A stretch of DNA of 64,000 bases. Source: Candidatus Pseudoruminococcus merdavium. Lineage in GTDB: Bacteria; Bacillota; Clostridia; Oscillospirales; Ruminococcaceae. The stretch covers positions 62,001-126,000 of the forward strand of contig CAJFSS010000005.1 of NCBI GenBank assembly GCA_904419745.1, read 5' to 3'. A model generated the notes under the pieces. That model was given only the letters and a program-made list of their open reading frames with translations. It did no database searches and was not told where the DNA came from. Below, one piece after another: positions 34,226 to 43,791 of this stretch (positions within the stretch are counted from its first letter, which is position 1; each line of letters starts with the position of its first letter). The position numbers were made by a program, and so were the translations under genes.

Positions 34226-34951
34226 CTATTTTTTCTCTAGTTCCATGGGGTTACGACTGGTGAGATAGTGGATGGAACGCTCAATTGCATCCCGAGAGTT
34301 GCCCCAGTCAGCTTTTGGTCCCGCGTTACGGTAATCAAACATGGTACAGAAATGGTCGACGTCCGCTTTCAGCCCCTGTAAATACCGTTTGGTCAATTCC
34401 GAAGTGTCCGCAGCAAACGCAGGATATTCCTTGGGGGAAAGATATTTCTTTCCATCCACCATCAGGCGTTGGTAGTGCGGATAACACAAGCCGGACTGTT
34501 CCTGATAGAGTTTTTTGAATTCCGGTTCGTTTTGATACATCTTGCACAGATTTTTCACCATGCCGCTGACTGCCTGTTCAATCTTGTCGCAGACATAACA
34601 GGTTTCATGTAAAAACTTACCCTGTTTGGACTCTGCTGGTTTTGAAAAAAACGTACGTTTTGCGGGCTTTGTGCCGGAGGAGTTCTCCACTTCTTTGAGC
34701 AGGCCGTCCAGATGGCTTTGTAGCATGAGGGCAATGCTCAAGCGGTTTTTCCTTTTTAACATCATGAAATAGTGGTCTTTGCAAAACCCAAGCCGGTTTG
34801 TTTCCACTCGGATGTCCGGTTCCATCATGGCGGCGCCCATGATGTATTCCAGACAGCGCTCTTCCAGGATATCGCGCAGTCTGCACAATGGACAGCCGTC
34901 TTTTGGTTCAAATACTTCGCTGATAGGGATGGTATAAATCGCTTCTTTCAT
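34226..34951 (-). CDS. DUF6062 family protein, cysteine-rich
   Basis: This 241-residue cytoplasmic protein carries several C-x2-C or C-x-H pairs: G-C-P-L-C-R near residue 19, F-C-K-D-H-Y near 55, and CYVCDKIE near 118. These suggest metal binding. It resembles the DUF6062 family of clostridia, whose function is unknown. The ATG at 34951 has AGGAGG upstream; an in-frame extension of 14 residues does not. It is monocistronic. Confidence 0.7.
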   Translation of the reverse strand: MKEAIYTIPISEVFEPKDGCPLCRLRDILEERCLEYIMGAAMMEPDIRVETNRLGFCKDHYFMMLKRKNRLSIALMLQSHLDGLLKEVENSSGTKPAKRTFFSKPAESKQGKFLHETCYVCDKIEQAVSGMVKNLCKMYQNEPEFKKLYQEQSGLCYPHYQRLMVDGKKYLSPKEYPAFAADTSELTKRYLQGLKADVDHFCTMFDYRNAGPKADWGNSRDAIERSIHYLTSRNPMELEKK

Positions 34952-35088
34952 GATATTCCTCCTAAATTCCGGAAACGCCCGGATAACACGCAAATTTTAG
35001 CGAAGAGGGATGATCCTCCGTTAGTAGCAATTATACCATGGATGTGTTAAAATGTGTCTAAAAATAATAGGGAAACGGAGTTTTTTCT

Positions 35089-35958
35089 TTGAACATACAA
35101 CAGCATCGCGGGGGGATTTTGCTTTCTGAAGTCTCCTGTCTGAACCTGGATGAAACGCTCGACTGCGGGCAGTGCTTTCGGTTTGAACGGCAGGACGATG
35201 GTTCTTATAAAGGGATCGTTCGTGCAACGCCTCTCCATATTCATCAGCTTGGGGAAAACACTTTCTTTTTGGAAGGGACGACCCAGGAGGAATTTGAAAC
35301 CATTTGGTATGATTACTTTGATCTCTCACTTGACTATGAACAACTTAAAAAACGGTATCAGGAAGATGAGACCATGCGCCGTGCACTGCGCTATGCTCCG
35401 GGAATCCGTGTACTGCGGCAGGAACCATGGGAGGCGCTGTGTACTTTTATCATTTCCCAGAATAACAATATTCCACGGATAAAGGGAATTGTTGCGCGTT
35501 TTTGCGAGGCATTTGGAACCCCTTTGCCGGGGGGAGGATATGCGTTTCCCACGCCGGATTCCATTTATGGAAAAACACCGGAAGATCTCTCTGTCCTTCG
35601 GGCAGGATTCCGCGCAAAATACCTGTTGGATGCGGCCAACCGGGTGTACACCGGTCAGCTGGTGTTGGAAGATCTGTACACCATGCCGATTGAGGAGGCG
35701 AGGCGAGTTCTCCAGACAGTTAAAGGAGTAGGACCAAAAGTTTGCGACTGCGTCCTTTTGTATGGGCTGCACCGGATCGACGCCTTTCCCGTAGATGTGT
35801 GGATTAAGCGGGTTCTGGAACGCTTTTACCCGCAGGGAATTCCCGCCTGTATTCAGGGAACACAGGGGATTGCCCAGCAGTACCTGTTCCACTATATCCG
35901 CCATTTGGAACAGGCACAGCGGAAGGAGGATGCACTATGCGAAGTTACCGCTATGTAA
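35089..35958 (+). CDS. ogg: 8-oxoguanine DNA glycosylase (OGG1-type)
   Basis: This 289-residue base-excision repair enzyme removes 8-oxoguanine and nicks the strand. It has an N-terminal OGG domain (L-D-C-G-Q-C-F-R-F near 25-32) and an HhH-GPD domain with the catalytic lysine K217 in KGVGPKVCD and the aspartate D236 in FPVDVWI. The TTG start at 35089 has only a weak CGGAG site. The 3' end overlaps the next gene by 22 bases, so the two are probably coupled. Confidence 0.9.
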   Translation: MNIQQHRGGILLSEVSCLNLDETLDCGQCFRFERQDDGSYKGIVRATPLHIHQLGENTFFLEGTTQEEFETIWYDYFDLSLDYEQLKKRYQEDETMRRALRYAPGIRVLRQEPWEALCTFIISQNNNIPRIKGIVARFCEAFGTPLPGGGYAFPTPDSIYGKTPEDLSVLRAGFRAKYLLDAANRVYTGQLVLEDLYTMPIEEARRVLQTVKGVGPKVCDCVLLYGLHRIDAFPVDVWIKRVLERFYPQGIPACIQGTQGIAQQYLFHYIRHLEQAQRKEDALCEVTAM

Positions 35959-36857
35959 TCTGTAAAGAGCATGATGGGATGAGGGTACAGGATTATCTCA
36001 AGCAAGTACATGGCTATTCCAGGCGCAACATCATCAAACTAAAGCAGCTTCCCACCGGACTAGTCTTAAACGGGAGCCGGATCCGCACGGTAGATCTCTT
36101 ACACCTGGGAGATGTTTTGGAAACCTCTTTCCCTGATGACAAGAGAACTCCGACCGCAGTCGAAGCGGATCCTGGAATCCTTGTGTATGAGGACGACGAC
36201 GTGATGGTATTGGACAAGCCGCCTTTTATGCCGGTGCATGAGTCTAAACGGCACCAGGAGGATACTCTGGCAAACCTGTTTGCAGGAATCTGTGCTCAGC
36301 GTAGACAGTCTTTGAGTTTTCGCCCGATAAACCGCCTGGATCGGGATACTTCGGGCCTTGTAGTGGCGGCCAAAAATTCTCATTATGCATCCATCCTCTG
36401 GAAAAGTGTGAAAAAGGAATACCTTGCCGTTGTCTGCGGGGTACCGCCGCAAAATTATTACCGGATTGAAGCGCCAATTGCACGCAAAGAGGACAGTCTG
36501 ATTGAACGCTATGTCTCAGATAAAGGGCAATCCGCACTGACCCATTGCCTTGTGATTTCCAGGGGAAAGGGGTATTCTCTGTGCCGCGTGAGGATTGAAA
36601 CCGGGCGCACTCATCAAATCCGTGTTCATATGGCCTATCTTGGGTATCCGCTGGCAGGAGATACCCTGTATGGGGAGGATCAGAGATGGATCAACCGCCA
36701 TGCACTACACTGTTATGTTGCCCAGTTCCCTGATCTTTCCAGAAAACATAACCGAGAGGTGTTTTCTCCGTTGCCACAGGATTTCCTCACCCTAATGGAA
36801 TGCGCGGGATTGACGTTGCAGCAGCCAATGCCGGACTTTCCGGTTCAAACTCTATAA
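35937..36857 (+). CDS. rluD: RluD/RluA-family 23S rRNA pseudouridine synthase
   Basis: This 306-residue enzyme isomerises uridines in ribosomal or transfer RNA. It has an N-terminal S4-like RNA-binding domain (about 13-60) and the catalytic motif RLDRDTSG (Asp135), followed by the TGRTHQIRVH motif. The exact target uridine cannot be told. The start lies inside the glycosylase gene, with an AGGAGG site in that coding sequence. Confidence 0.9.
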   Translation: MRSYRYVICKEHDGMRVQDYLKQVHGYSRRNIIKLKQLPTGLVLNGSRIRTVDLLHLGDVLETSFPDDKRTPTAVEADPGILVYEDDDVMVLDKPPFMPVHESKRHQEDTLANLFAGICAQRRQSLSFRPINRLDRDTSGLVVAAKNSHYASILWKSVKKEYLAVVCGVPPQNYYRIEAPIARKEDSLIERYVSDKGQSALTHCLVISRGKGYSLCRVRIETGRTHQIRVHMAYLGYPLAGDTLYGEDQRWINRHALHCYVAQFPDLSRKHNREVFSPLPQDFLTLMECAGLTLQQPMPDFPVQTL

Positions 36858-37066
36858 AATTGAAGTAGAAGGGAAACTGTCGTTTTGCCTGTAGAAACAG
36901 AAAAGAGAATGTGGTATGCAAGAAACTTTCCTTTTTGAAACGACGTAGAATCCCAATTTTGGTTTTTGTTTGGGGTTTGATGGTCAGATAAAGGACGTTT
37001 TGTAACCCCTGCTGTAATATCCGTATGAGTTAGCACTGTAGGTTTTTATCCCTACAGTGTCTTTTT
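36858..37066. other. Non-coding stretch ending in a strong terminator
   Basis: No credible open reading frame. A CACTGTAGG/CCTACAGTG hairpin with T6 (37034-37066) lies 180 bases after the pseudouridine synthase stop. Complementary blocks (GTCGTTT near 36880 with AAACGAC near 36940, and GGGGTT with AACCCC near 36975-37010) suggest a structured RNA: either a long 3' UTR or a small RNA. No known family was recognised. Confidence 0.4.
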
Positions 37067-37413
37067 TATGAGGACAATCGGATATTCCGTGAAAACGATG
37101 TCAAGCGTTGTCGAATTGACATAATTTTTTCTTTTCACCAAATAGGAAATGAGATGAAAAATGGCCTGTACTATGAGTTCTCCACGATTTCCACATAGTT
37201 TTCCACTGCATTTTCTCCTGAGTTTCCACTGATATTATGGAAACAACATGTCCATTAAATTGGATTGTTTTCTGATTTATAAAATACAGAATCCGTTTTG
37301 TATATCATCAGTTCCAGGTGTCAAAATAAAGGTAATTTACTGTGTCCGTCTTTATTATGCAAGAGAGGGAGAAAAGAAAAAATGGGTACACAACTGGGAA
37401 GAAGGTGCTTTGA
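37067..37413. other. Intergenic region with clustered TTTCCAC motifs
   Basis: No gene is seen. A TTGACA-like element lies at 37116, and four TCCAC-containing boxes lie at 37178-37230, of which ATTTCCACA and TTTTCCACT are near the DnaA-box consensus. Their meaning is uncertain. Confidence 0.35.
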
Positions 37414-37728
37414 TTGCTTCGGGGAGTCAATAAACGTATTGTAGAGATTACAGATACCCAGAGCGAATTTTTTGAACGGATTTATTTTGTAGTTAAAGAG
37501 GGAACTTCTACAAAGGATTACAAAAAAATCCAACGAGAGGCGCTCAAATACGCACAACAACATACGGAGAGAATCCCTTCCCTAAAAACAGAAGAGGAAG
37601 TTGTCTCAACAGTCACTGTGAAGGTGGATAATCGAGTAAAACGGGTTGTCTTGAAAACTCTACAATATTTATCTGTGGCATGCGCCGGGGGAGCAGTTTT
37701 GTGGATGATCCAGCTGTTCTTACTTTAG
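37414..37728 (+). CDS. Small membrane protein, unknown function
   Basis: This protein of 104 residues has a TTG start (GAAGGTG upstream), a charged N-terminal region of about 75 residues and one C-terminal hydrophobic segment (about 80-103). It is predicted to be a tail-anchored membrane protein. It lies before rlmB on the same strand. I do not recognise the family. The start is uncertain. Confidence 0.5.
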   Translation: MLRGVNKRIVEITDTQSEFFERIYFVVKEGTSTKDYKKIQREALKYAQQHTERIPSLKTEEEVVSTVTVKVDNRVKRVVLKTLQYLSVACAGGAVLWMIQLFLL

Positions 37729-37863
37729 TTTGCCTTAGCACTGAGAATTTTGCGCTTTTTCTTGACGTAATTCGACACAAACAGGAAAAAGTATGCTATA
37801 ATGTCACTGAATTTATTTTTTTCCAAGAAGAAAAGCTATTTTTCAATATCCGGAGGAATTTCA

Positions 37864-38658
37864 GTGCCGAAAAGAGAAACATCAGCGCGGCAAAATCAGC
37901 CGCGGGAAGATATTATTGCAGGAAGGAATGCCGTGCTGGAAGCACTTAAAGCGGCAACCCAATTGGAAGCAGTTTATATTGCAAAAGGGGACAGACAGGG
38001 AAGCATTGTTCGGATTACTTCCCTGTGTGCACAGCAGAAAATAACACTCAAGGAAGTGAGCCCGGCCAAACTGGACGGGATGTGCCCCGGTGTTGCACAC
38101 CAGGGGGTTGCGGCGGTTTTATCTGCTGCATCCTATTCGACTGTGGAAGATTTATTCGCGATTGCGGATGAACGGGGAGAACCCCCGTTTTTTATTATTG
38201 CAGATGAGATTGAAGATCCGCATAACCTGGGGGCAATCATCCGTACGGCGGAAGCCTGTGGAGCACATGGCATCATTATTCCAAAACGCCGTAGCGCAGG
38301 GCTGACTTCGACTGTTTACAAGACTTCGGCCGGAGCCCTGAACCATGTAGCAGTCGCCAAGGTAGCAAATCTTGTCTCTACGATAAAAGAATTAAAAGAA
38401 CGCGGCGTTTGGATTTTTGCCGCAGATATGGATGGGGAAACCTGGTGCAGGAACGATTATTCTGGGGCGGTGGCGCTTGTCGTTGGTTCAGAAGGGCGCG
38501 GAGTTGGCCGGCTGGTAAGGGAAAACTGTGATTTTCTTGTCTCCCTGCCCATGTGTGGAAAGGTAAATTCCCTAAATGCCTCTGTTGCGGGTTCGATTTT
38601 GATGTATGAAGTGCTCCGCCAACGGCAGGGCATTGCCGCATTTTCTAAAAAGAAGTAG
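37864..38658 (+). CDS. rlmB: 23S rRNA 2'-O-ribose methyltransferase, TrmH/RlmB family
   Basis: This 264-residue SPOUT enzyme methylates a guanosine ribose of 23S rRNA. It has an N-terminal substrate-binding domain (R-E-D-I-I-A-G-R-N-A-V-L-E-A-L) and SPOUT motifs NLGAIIRTAEA, VGSEGRGVGRLV and SLNASVAGSILMYE, which form the knotted SAM site. The GTG at 37864 is chosen because GGAGGA stands six to seven bases upstream. The frame extends to 37801 without such a site. It is followed closely by the large pseudo-ATPase gene. Confidence 0.9.
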   Translation: MPKRETSARQNQPREDIIAGRNAVLEALKAATQLEAVYIAKGDRQGSIVRITSLCAQQKITLKEVSPAKLDGMCPGVAHQGVAAVLSAASYSTVEDLFAIADERGEPPFFIIADEIEDPHNLGAIIRTAEACGAHGIIIPKRRSAGLTSTVYKTSAGALNHVAVAKVANLVSTIKELKERGVWIFAADMDGETWCRNDYSGAVALVVGSEGRGVGRLVRENCDFLVSLPMCGKVNSLNASVAGSILMYEVLRQRQGIAAFSKKK

Positions 38659-38704
38659 GGCGCAGGCAGCGCCGCCAAATCATTCACGATGAGGAGGATG
38701 CCCG

Positions 38705-41443
38705 ATGAGTAAAAACTATTCCGTGGACGATATCCTCGCGGAAGTCAAACATAAAAAGGAGCAGGATGGCCCTGCAGCAACAACCATCAGCCATGCAGAC
38801 GAGCTGGTTGAGGAAATTCTATTGGAGCGGGAATCCGGACACAAACAAACTCAAAAGACTGCACAGGAAACCAAGATGTTTCCGGCCGCAGCTCAGACAC
38901 AGACGGTCGTTTCTTCTATAAAAAGAGAGCAGCCAAAGCAAACTTTACCTCAAAAGGACGCCGGCTTGTCAAAAGTTGTTCCTGAAGAGGAACTGGGAGT
39001 ATCTCTCAATCAAGAAAGGGAACAAGATGTTTCCAGTACAAAAAAGCCTGTCTATGAGAGTACCCGGTCCCGGAATGCGGCGGGGTATTTCACCCGTTCT
39101 TTCCGTAGGATTGACAGCCCTGATAAACGACAGGATTCTAATATCCACCCAAGTGCTCAGGACCAACCGGGAAAGATATCGCGGGAGGCAATGCAGGCAA
39201 AACTCCAAGCAAAAATTGGCCTGACATTTACTCAGCAGCTCCCTGATGTGCCAATAGGAACCAAATATGGGGTTGTCGGTGGGGAGAAAAAACTGGCTGA
39301 GGTACAAAAACAGAGTACGCAGGCACAAAAAACATACCGGCAAAGTGTGACAGAAGCCTTTGAACGGGCAGCTGCGGGAAATCCTGTATTCCGGGATACG
39401 GCCCCGGTTCTCTTTGATACAAAATCCTCCCTGAAAATCAATCTGCCTGAGAAGAAAGAACAGCCGGAAAACAACAGAAAAAAAGAGGAACCGTCCGTTG
39501 CTCAACCACAACAGGCGGCAGAGATTCCAGAGGATACGAGTTCAAAAGAATCTGAACAACAACCATTTGAAGTTAGTGAAGAAGTCCTCTCCATGCAGGA
39601 AGAATTGAGTAAAAAACGGGAAGAAAAGGTGAAAAAATTCCATCTGTTCGACACGGAAGAACCGGATGAGGAAGAGGAAGAAGAGCCGTCGGTTCCCGAG
39701 CAGGAGAGTATTGATGATTTTGAGAGCTACGAGGATGCAGAGTCGGTTCAGAATGATTTGAATTATACCCGTTTTAAGGTGGTAGTCCGCCTGGGCGTTG
39801 TGGCAGTGCTGACGGTGCTTTCCCTCTACATAGGGTTGAGTTCACGGTTTTCCCTGCCATTGCCGGAAGCAATCTCCGCTTTCGGAGATCCGTTTTTATT
39901 TTTGATGATTAATTTTGGACTTCTTGTGGCCGGTGCGCTGGTGTGTATCGGGGTGATTGGAAGAGGGCTTCTTTCCCTTTTCACCTTTTCCCCGGATTCG
40001 GATTCCTTTTGCGCCGCCGCTGTCGTGGGGGCGGCAGTGCAGGGAGCGATTTTTCTTGCCAAACCGGAACTTGTCTCACAGGCGGACGGCCTGCAGGTGC
40101 TTGCTCCTGTTGCGCTTCTGATTTTGCTCTGTAATTGCGCAGGGAAGCTGTGTATGGTGGATCGAATTCGCCGAAATTTCCGCTTGGTTTCCAGTCAGTA
40201 TGATAAATACGGTGTTTTTGCGGTCAAAGATGAGGATTTTGTGTTTGACATGACAAAAATTCCACGCACAGAGGATACGGTTGTAGTAGGGCATGCGAAA
40301 GCAGGCTTTTTAAAGGGCTTTTTGGAAAACTCTTATGCCCCGGATAATGCAGACAATATCAGCCGGTATTTAGCTCCCATCTGCTTTGGAGGGGGCCTAG
40401 TTATTGGCATTGCCTGCTTTTTGCTGACAAATAACCTTTACAATGCAGTAACGGTTTTTGCAGCCACAGAATGTATGTGTGTTCCCGCAGCGGCAGTTTT
40501 GGGGATGAATCTCCCTTTGCTGCGGGCAGGAAAGTCCCTTTCCAAAACGGGGGCTATGATCACGGGAGCTTCAGCGGTCTCTGAATTTGGGGATGCGCTT
40601 GGTATTATGGTGGATGTCAGTGAGATTATTCGTCCAAGCGATGTGGAAGTAAACGGGATTAAAATGATGAACACACCGCGTATGGATGAGGCAATCCTCA
40701 ATGCAGCCAGTCTTGTTTGTCGAGTGGATAGCCCATTGTCCGGCCTGTTTTTGCAGATTTTGCAAAACCGCCGCGATTTGCTCAAAGATGTTGATTCCGT
40801 CATCTATGAGGACGAGATGGGCCTTTCCGGCTGGGTGGATGGAAAACGCGTCTTGGTGGGAAACCGTCAACTGATGCTCAACCATTCCATTAGTATCCCC
40901 AAAGTACAGTATGAACAGCGCACGGAAAAAGGAACCCAATATGTCGTCTATGTGGCGGTGGATGGAGAACTCAGCGCCATGTTCCTGGTACTTTATCGGG
41001 TGTCAGAAAGTGTGCGCAGGGCCATGCAGAATATAGAAGCAGCGGGGTTTAAAGTCTATATCAAAACAACGGACTCCAATTTGGACGAGACGAAAATTGC
41101 CCAGATGTGTGGCGTTGATGTCGGAATGCTCAGTATGGTTCCGCAATACCTGTATGCAGAGTATGATCAGAAATGTGCTCCACGCAGCAATATGAAAGCC
41201 TCTGTTGCCTATACGGGAGGAATCGAAGCATATTTTAAGGTACTGGTAAGTTGTATCCGGTTAAAAAGCAGTTTATCGTTGACATCGGCGTTTTATCTCT
41301 GCTCCGCTGCGATTGGGCTGGCATTGATCATTCTCTTTACATTACTCGGCTCCACCTCGGTTATCAAACTGTTGTCTGTTTTGGTTTATCAGGTGTTCTG
41401 GATTGCGGCGACTGTAATCATTACAAATATAAAAAAGTGTTGA
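38705..41443 (+). CDS. Large membrane protein resembling an inactive P-type ATPase
   Basis: This 912-residue protein has a long hydrophilic N-terminal region (1-350) that is acidic and Q/E/K-rich, so largely disordered, with an acidic E-rich run near 325. Two pairs of transmembrane segments follow. The C-terminal part has P-type ATPase features: a K-T-G-A-M-I-T-G-A-S-A region, an N-domain-like G-W-V-D-G-K-R-V-L-V-G-N, a late hydrolase segment (G-F-K-V-Y-I-K-T-T-D-S-N near 780-795) and two final helices. The phosphorylation motif DKTGT is absent; the aligned position reads D637-V-S-E-I, so the usual phosphoenzyme cannot form. It may be a regulatory or scaffold membrane protein. No transport role is visible. 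AGGAGG precedes the ATG. Confidence 0.6.
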   Translation: MSKNYSVDDILAEVKHKKEQDGPAATTISHADELVEEILLERESGHKQTQKTAQETKMFPAAAQTQTVVSSIKREQPKQTLPQKDAGLSKVVPEEELGVSLNQEREQDVSSTKKPVYESTRSRNAAGYFTRSFRRIDSPDKRQDSNIHPSAQDQPGKISREAMQAKLQAKIGLTFTQQLPDVPIGTKYGVVGGEKKLAEVQKQSTQAQKTYRQSVTEAFERAAAGNPVFRDTAPVLFDTKSSLKINLPEKKEQPENNRKKEEPSVAQPQQAAEIPEDTSSKESEQQPFEVSEEVLSMQEELSKKREEKVKKFHLFDTEEPDEEEEEEPSVPEQESIDDFESYEDAESVQNDLNYTRFKVVVRLGVVAVLTVLSLYIGLSSRFSLPLPEAISAFGDPFLFLMINFGLLVAGALVCIGVIGRGLLSLFTFSPDSDSFCAAAVVGAAVQGAIFLAKPELVSQADGLQVLAPVALLILLCNCAGKLCMVDRIRRNFRLVSSQYDKYGVFAVKDEDFVFDMTKIPRTEDTVVVGHAKAGFLKGFLENSYAPDNADNISRYLAPICFGGGLVIGIACFLLTNNLYNAVTVFAATECMCVPAAAVLGMNLPLLRAGKSLSKTGAMITGASAVSEFGDALGIMVDVSEIIRPSDVEVNGIKMMNTPRMDEAILNAASLVCRVDSPLSGLFLQILQNRRDLLKDVDSVIYEDEMGLSGWVDGKRVLVGNRQLMLNHSISIPKVQYEQRTEKGTQYVVYVAVDGELSAMFLVLYRVSESVRRAMQNIEAAGFKVYIKTTDSNLDETKIAQMCGVDVGMLSMVPQYLYAEYDQKCAPRSNMKASVAYTGGIEAYFKVLVSCIRLKSSLSLTSAFYLCSAAIGLALIILFTLLGSTSVIKLLSVLVYQVFWIAATVIITNIKKC

Positions 41444-41470
41444 TTTTCCACATATTTATCAATTTTACAC

Positions 41471-41513
41471 AAAGCCTTTGGCTGGAATTTTACCACGCCA
41501 AAGGCCTTTTTTT
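41471..41513 (+). terminator. Rho-independent terminator
   Basis: AAAGCCTTTGGC pairs with GCCAAAGGCCTTT (one bulge), followed by seven T residues. Confidence 0.8.
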
Positions 41514-41534
41514 GTTGATTCCCAGCTTTAGTGG

Positions 41535-41563
41535 TTGATTTATATGTGAACTTAGGATATAAT
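41535..41563 (+). promoter_or_regulatory. Promoter of the EF-G paralogue
   Basis: TTGATT (41535-41540), 17 bases, TATAAT (41558-41563), about 100 bases upstream of the start. Confidence 0.75.
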
Positions 41564-41662
41564 CATTAACAGAAGTGAAGGCTACATTAGATAATTTATA
41601 CAATGATTGCCTAAGCCAACTTTGAAAATTCAATCAGCTATGGGCTGAAAGGGGAGATTACG

Positions 41663-43735
41663 ATGAAACAGTACACTTCGGAACACATCAAAAACGTCGC
41701 GCTTGCAGGGCATGGCAATGCAGGAAAGACCTCTTTGGCAGAGGCGCTGTTGTTTTTAAGCGGCGCGACAGACAGGCTTGGAAAAACTTCGGAGGGAAAC
41801 ACAGTCTGCGATTTTGACGCGGAGGAAATTCGGAGAGTCTCCTCTGTTTCCACTGCAGTGGCCCCTTTGGAATACAAAAATACAAAAATCAACTTGATTG
41901 ACACTCCGGGGCTATTTGATTTTGAAGGAGGGTTCCGGGAAGGAACCCGCCCGGCAGAAAGTGTTCTGATCTGCGTATCCGGAAAATCCGGTGTATCGGT
42001 TGGAACGGAAAAAGCCTATGAACAGGCAACGAAAAATGCAAAAGCCCATATGTTCTATGTCTCCAAACTGGATCGGGAAAGCGCGGACTTTTATAAAGTA
42101 TTGGAAGAATTGAAATCCACTTTTGGACCGACTGTCTGCCCGCTGGTTGTTCCTTATGTTGAGGAACGCAAGGTGGTCTGTTATATCAATCTGATTGATA
42201 TGAAGGCGTATGAATATGACGAGCAGGGCAAGGCGACGGAAGTCGCCATGCCGGACACCGGGCATCGTCTGGATGGACTGATTGCAGCTATTAGTGAAGC
42301 GGTTGCAGAATCGGATGAACAACTGTTTGAAAAATACTTCTCAGGGGAGCAGTTTACCAGAGAAGAAATGATTCAAGGAATCCGTGTGGGCGTCAAAAAT
42401 GGCAATATCACCCCGGTTATCTGTGGATCTGCTCTGACTTTGGCAGCTGTGGATCTGCTTCTTGACCTGATGGATGAACTGCTTCCCAATGCTTCGGAGG
42501 CAAGTGCGGAATTCGCTTCCGATGAGTCAGGGGAAACTATTGCAGTAGAATGCAATGCAGAGCAACCATTTGCTTCCTATGTTTTCAAGACGGTTGCCGA
42601 CCCGTTTGTCGGAAAAATTTCCTATGTAAAAGTGGTCACAGGGACCTTGAAGTCGGATACCCCATTGTTTAACATGCGGACAGGACAGCCGGAGCGCATG
42701 GGCAAGCTGGTATTCCTGCACGGGAAAAAGCAGGAGGATACACCAAGCGTATGCGCAGGCGATATTTGTGCGATCACAAAACTTGCATCCACCTTGACGG
42801 GGGATACGCTTTGTGATCCAAAAAGAAAGCTTACTTTCGAGGAAATTGGGTTCCCAAAACCCTGTTATTCCATGGCAATCCGCCCGAAGGCAAAAGGTGA
42901 TGAGGCAAAAATTGCCCAGGGCCTTGCAAAACTGATTGAAGAAGATCCAACACTTTCGTTTGAAATCAACAATGAGACCCATCAGCAGATTTTGTCCGGA
43001 TTGGGCGAGCAGCATCTGGAAGTTGCAATGAGTAAGCTGCGCGACAAATTCGGTGTGGACATGGATTTGGAGCCACCGAAAGTGGCATATCGTGAAACCA
43101 TCCGGAAAAAAGTCAAGGTACAGGGAAAACATAAAAAACAGACTGGCGGCCATGGACAGTTTGGCGACGTCTGGATTGAATTTGAACCCTGTGACAGCGA
43201 AGAACTAGTCTTTGCAGAGAATGTCTTTGGCGGTGCGGTTCCCCGTAACTTCTTCCCGGCTGTGGAAAAAGGATTGCGGGATTCTGCCCAGAGAGGAGTC
43301 CTGGCTGGATATCCGGTGGTGGGACTGAAAGCAACTCTGGTGGATGGATCCTATCATCCGGTCGATTCCTCTGAAATGGCGTTTAAGACAGCTGCTTCTT
43401 TGGCCTATAAGGCGGGGTTGGCAGAGGCGTCCCCAGTTCTTTTGGAACCGATTGGGGAGCTCCATGCAGTAATTCCAGACGCCAATACCGGAGATTTGAT
43501 GGGAGAGGTTACAAAGCGCCGGGGACGTGTCCTTGGTATGAACCCTGTTTCTGATGGAGTACAGGAAATCATTGCAGAAGTTCCTATGGCCCAGATGCAC
43601 GACTTTACGACCTACCTGCGTTCCACTACTCAGGGACGCGGCAGCTTTGAGTTGAACTTTGTCCGTTATGAGCAGGTTCCATCGAATTTAGAGGCTTCCA
43701 TTATTGAGGCGGCCAAAGAGCACACAGAAGAGTAA
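41663..43735 (+). CDS. Elongation factor G-like GTPase (second EF-G)
   Basis: This 690-residue translation GTPase has P-loop GHGNAGKTS near residue 17, DTPG near 80, and the usual order of EF-G domains through domain IV (TGGHGQFGDVW near 495) and domain V. Length and order match EF-G. The N-K-x-D specificity motif reads S-K-L-D, a change shared by paralogous EF-G2-type proteins. It is therefore probably an auxiliary EF-G (ribosome recycling or stress) rather than the main fusA, since no ribosomal protein or EF-Tu gene is adjacent. Its own promoter and terminator surround it. Confidence 0.82.
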   Translation: MKQYTSEHIKNVALAGHGNAGKTSLAEALLFLSGATDRLGKTSEGNTVCDFDAEEIRRVSSVSTAVAPLEYKNTKINLIDTPGLFDFEGGFREGTRPAESVLICVSGKSGVSVGTEKAYEQATKNAKAHMFYVSKLDRESADFYKVLEELKSTFGPTVCPLVVPYVEERKVVCYINLIDMKAYEYDEQGKATEVAMPDTGHRLDGLIAAISEAVAESDEQLFEKYFSGEQFTREEMIQGIRVGVKNGNITPVICGSALTLAAVDLLLDLMDELLPNASEASAEFASDESGETIAVECNAEQPFASYVFKTVADPFVGKISYVKVVTGTLKSDTPLFNMRTGQPERMGKLVFLHGKKQEDTPSVCAGDICAITKLASTLTGDTLCDPKRKLTFEEIGFPKPCYSMAIRPKAKGDEAKIAQGLAKLIEEDPTLSFEINNETHQQILSGLGEQHLEVAMSKLRDKFGVDMDLEPPKVAYRETIRKKVKVQGKHKKQTGGHGQFGDVWIEFEPCDSEELVFAENVFGGAVPRNFFPAVEKGLRDSAQRGVLAGYPVVGLKATLVDGSYHPVDSSEMAFKTAASLAYKAGLAEASPVLLEPIGELHAVIPDANTGDLMGEVTKRRGRVLGMNPVSDGVQEIIAEVPMAQMHDFTTYLRSTTQGRGSFELNFVRYEQVPSNLEASIIEAAKEHTEE

Positions 43736-43752
43736 AATTTGACAGAAAACCG

Positions 43753-43791
43753 GCAGGCCCACAACGGTAATCCCGTTGTGGGCCTGCTTTT
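43753..43791 (+). terminator. Rho-independent terminator after the EF-G paralogue
   Basis: GCAGGCCCACAACGG/CCGTTGTGGGCCTGC stem, five-base loop, T run. Confidence 0.9.
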
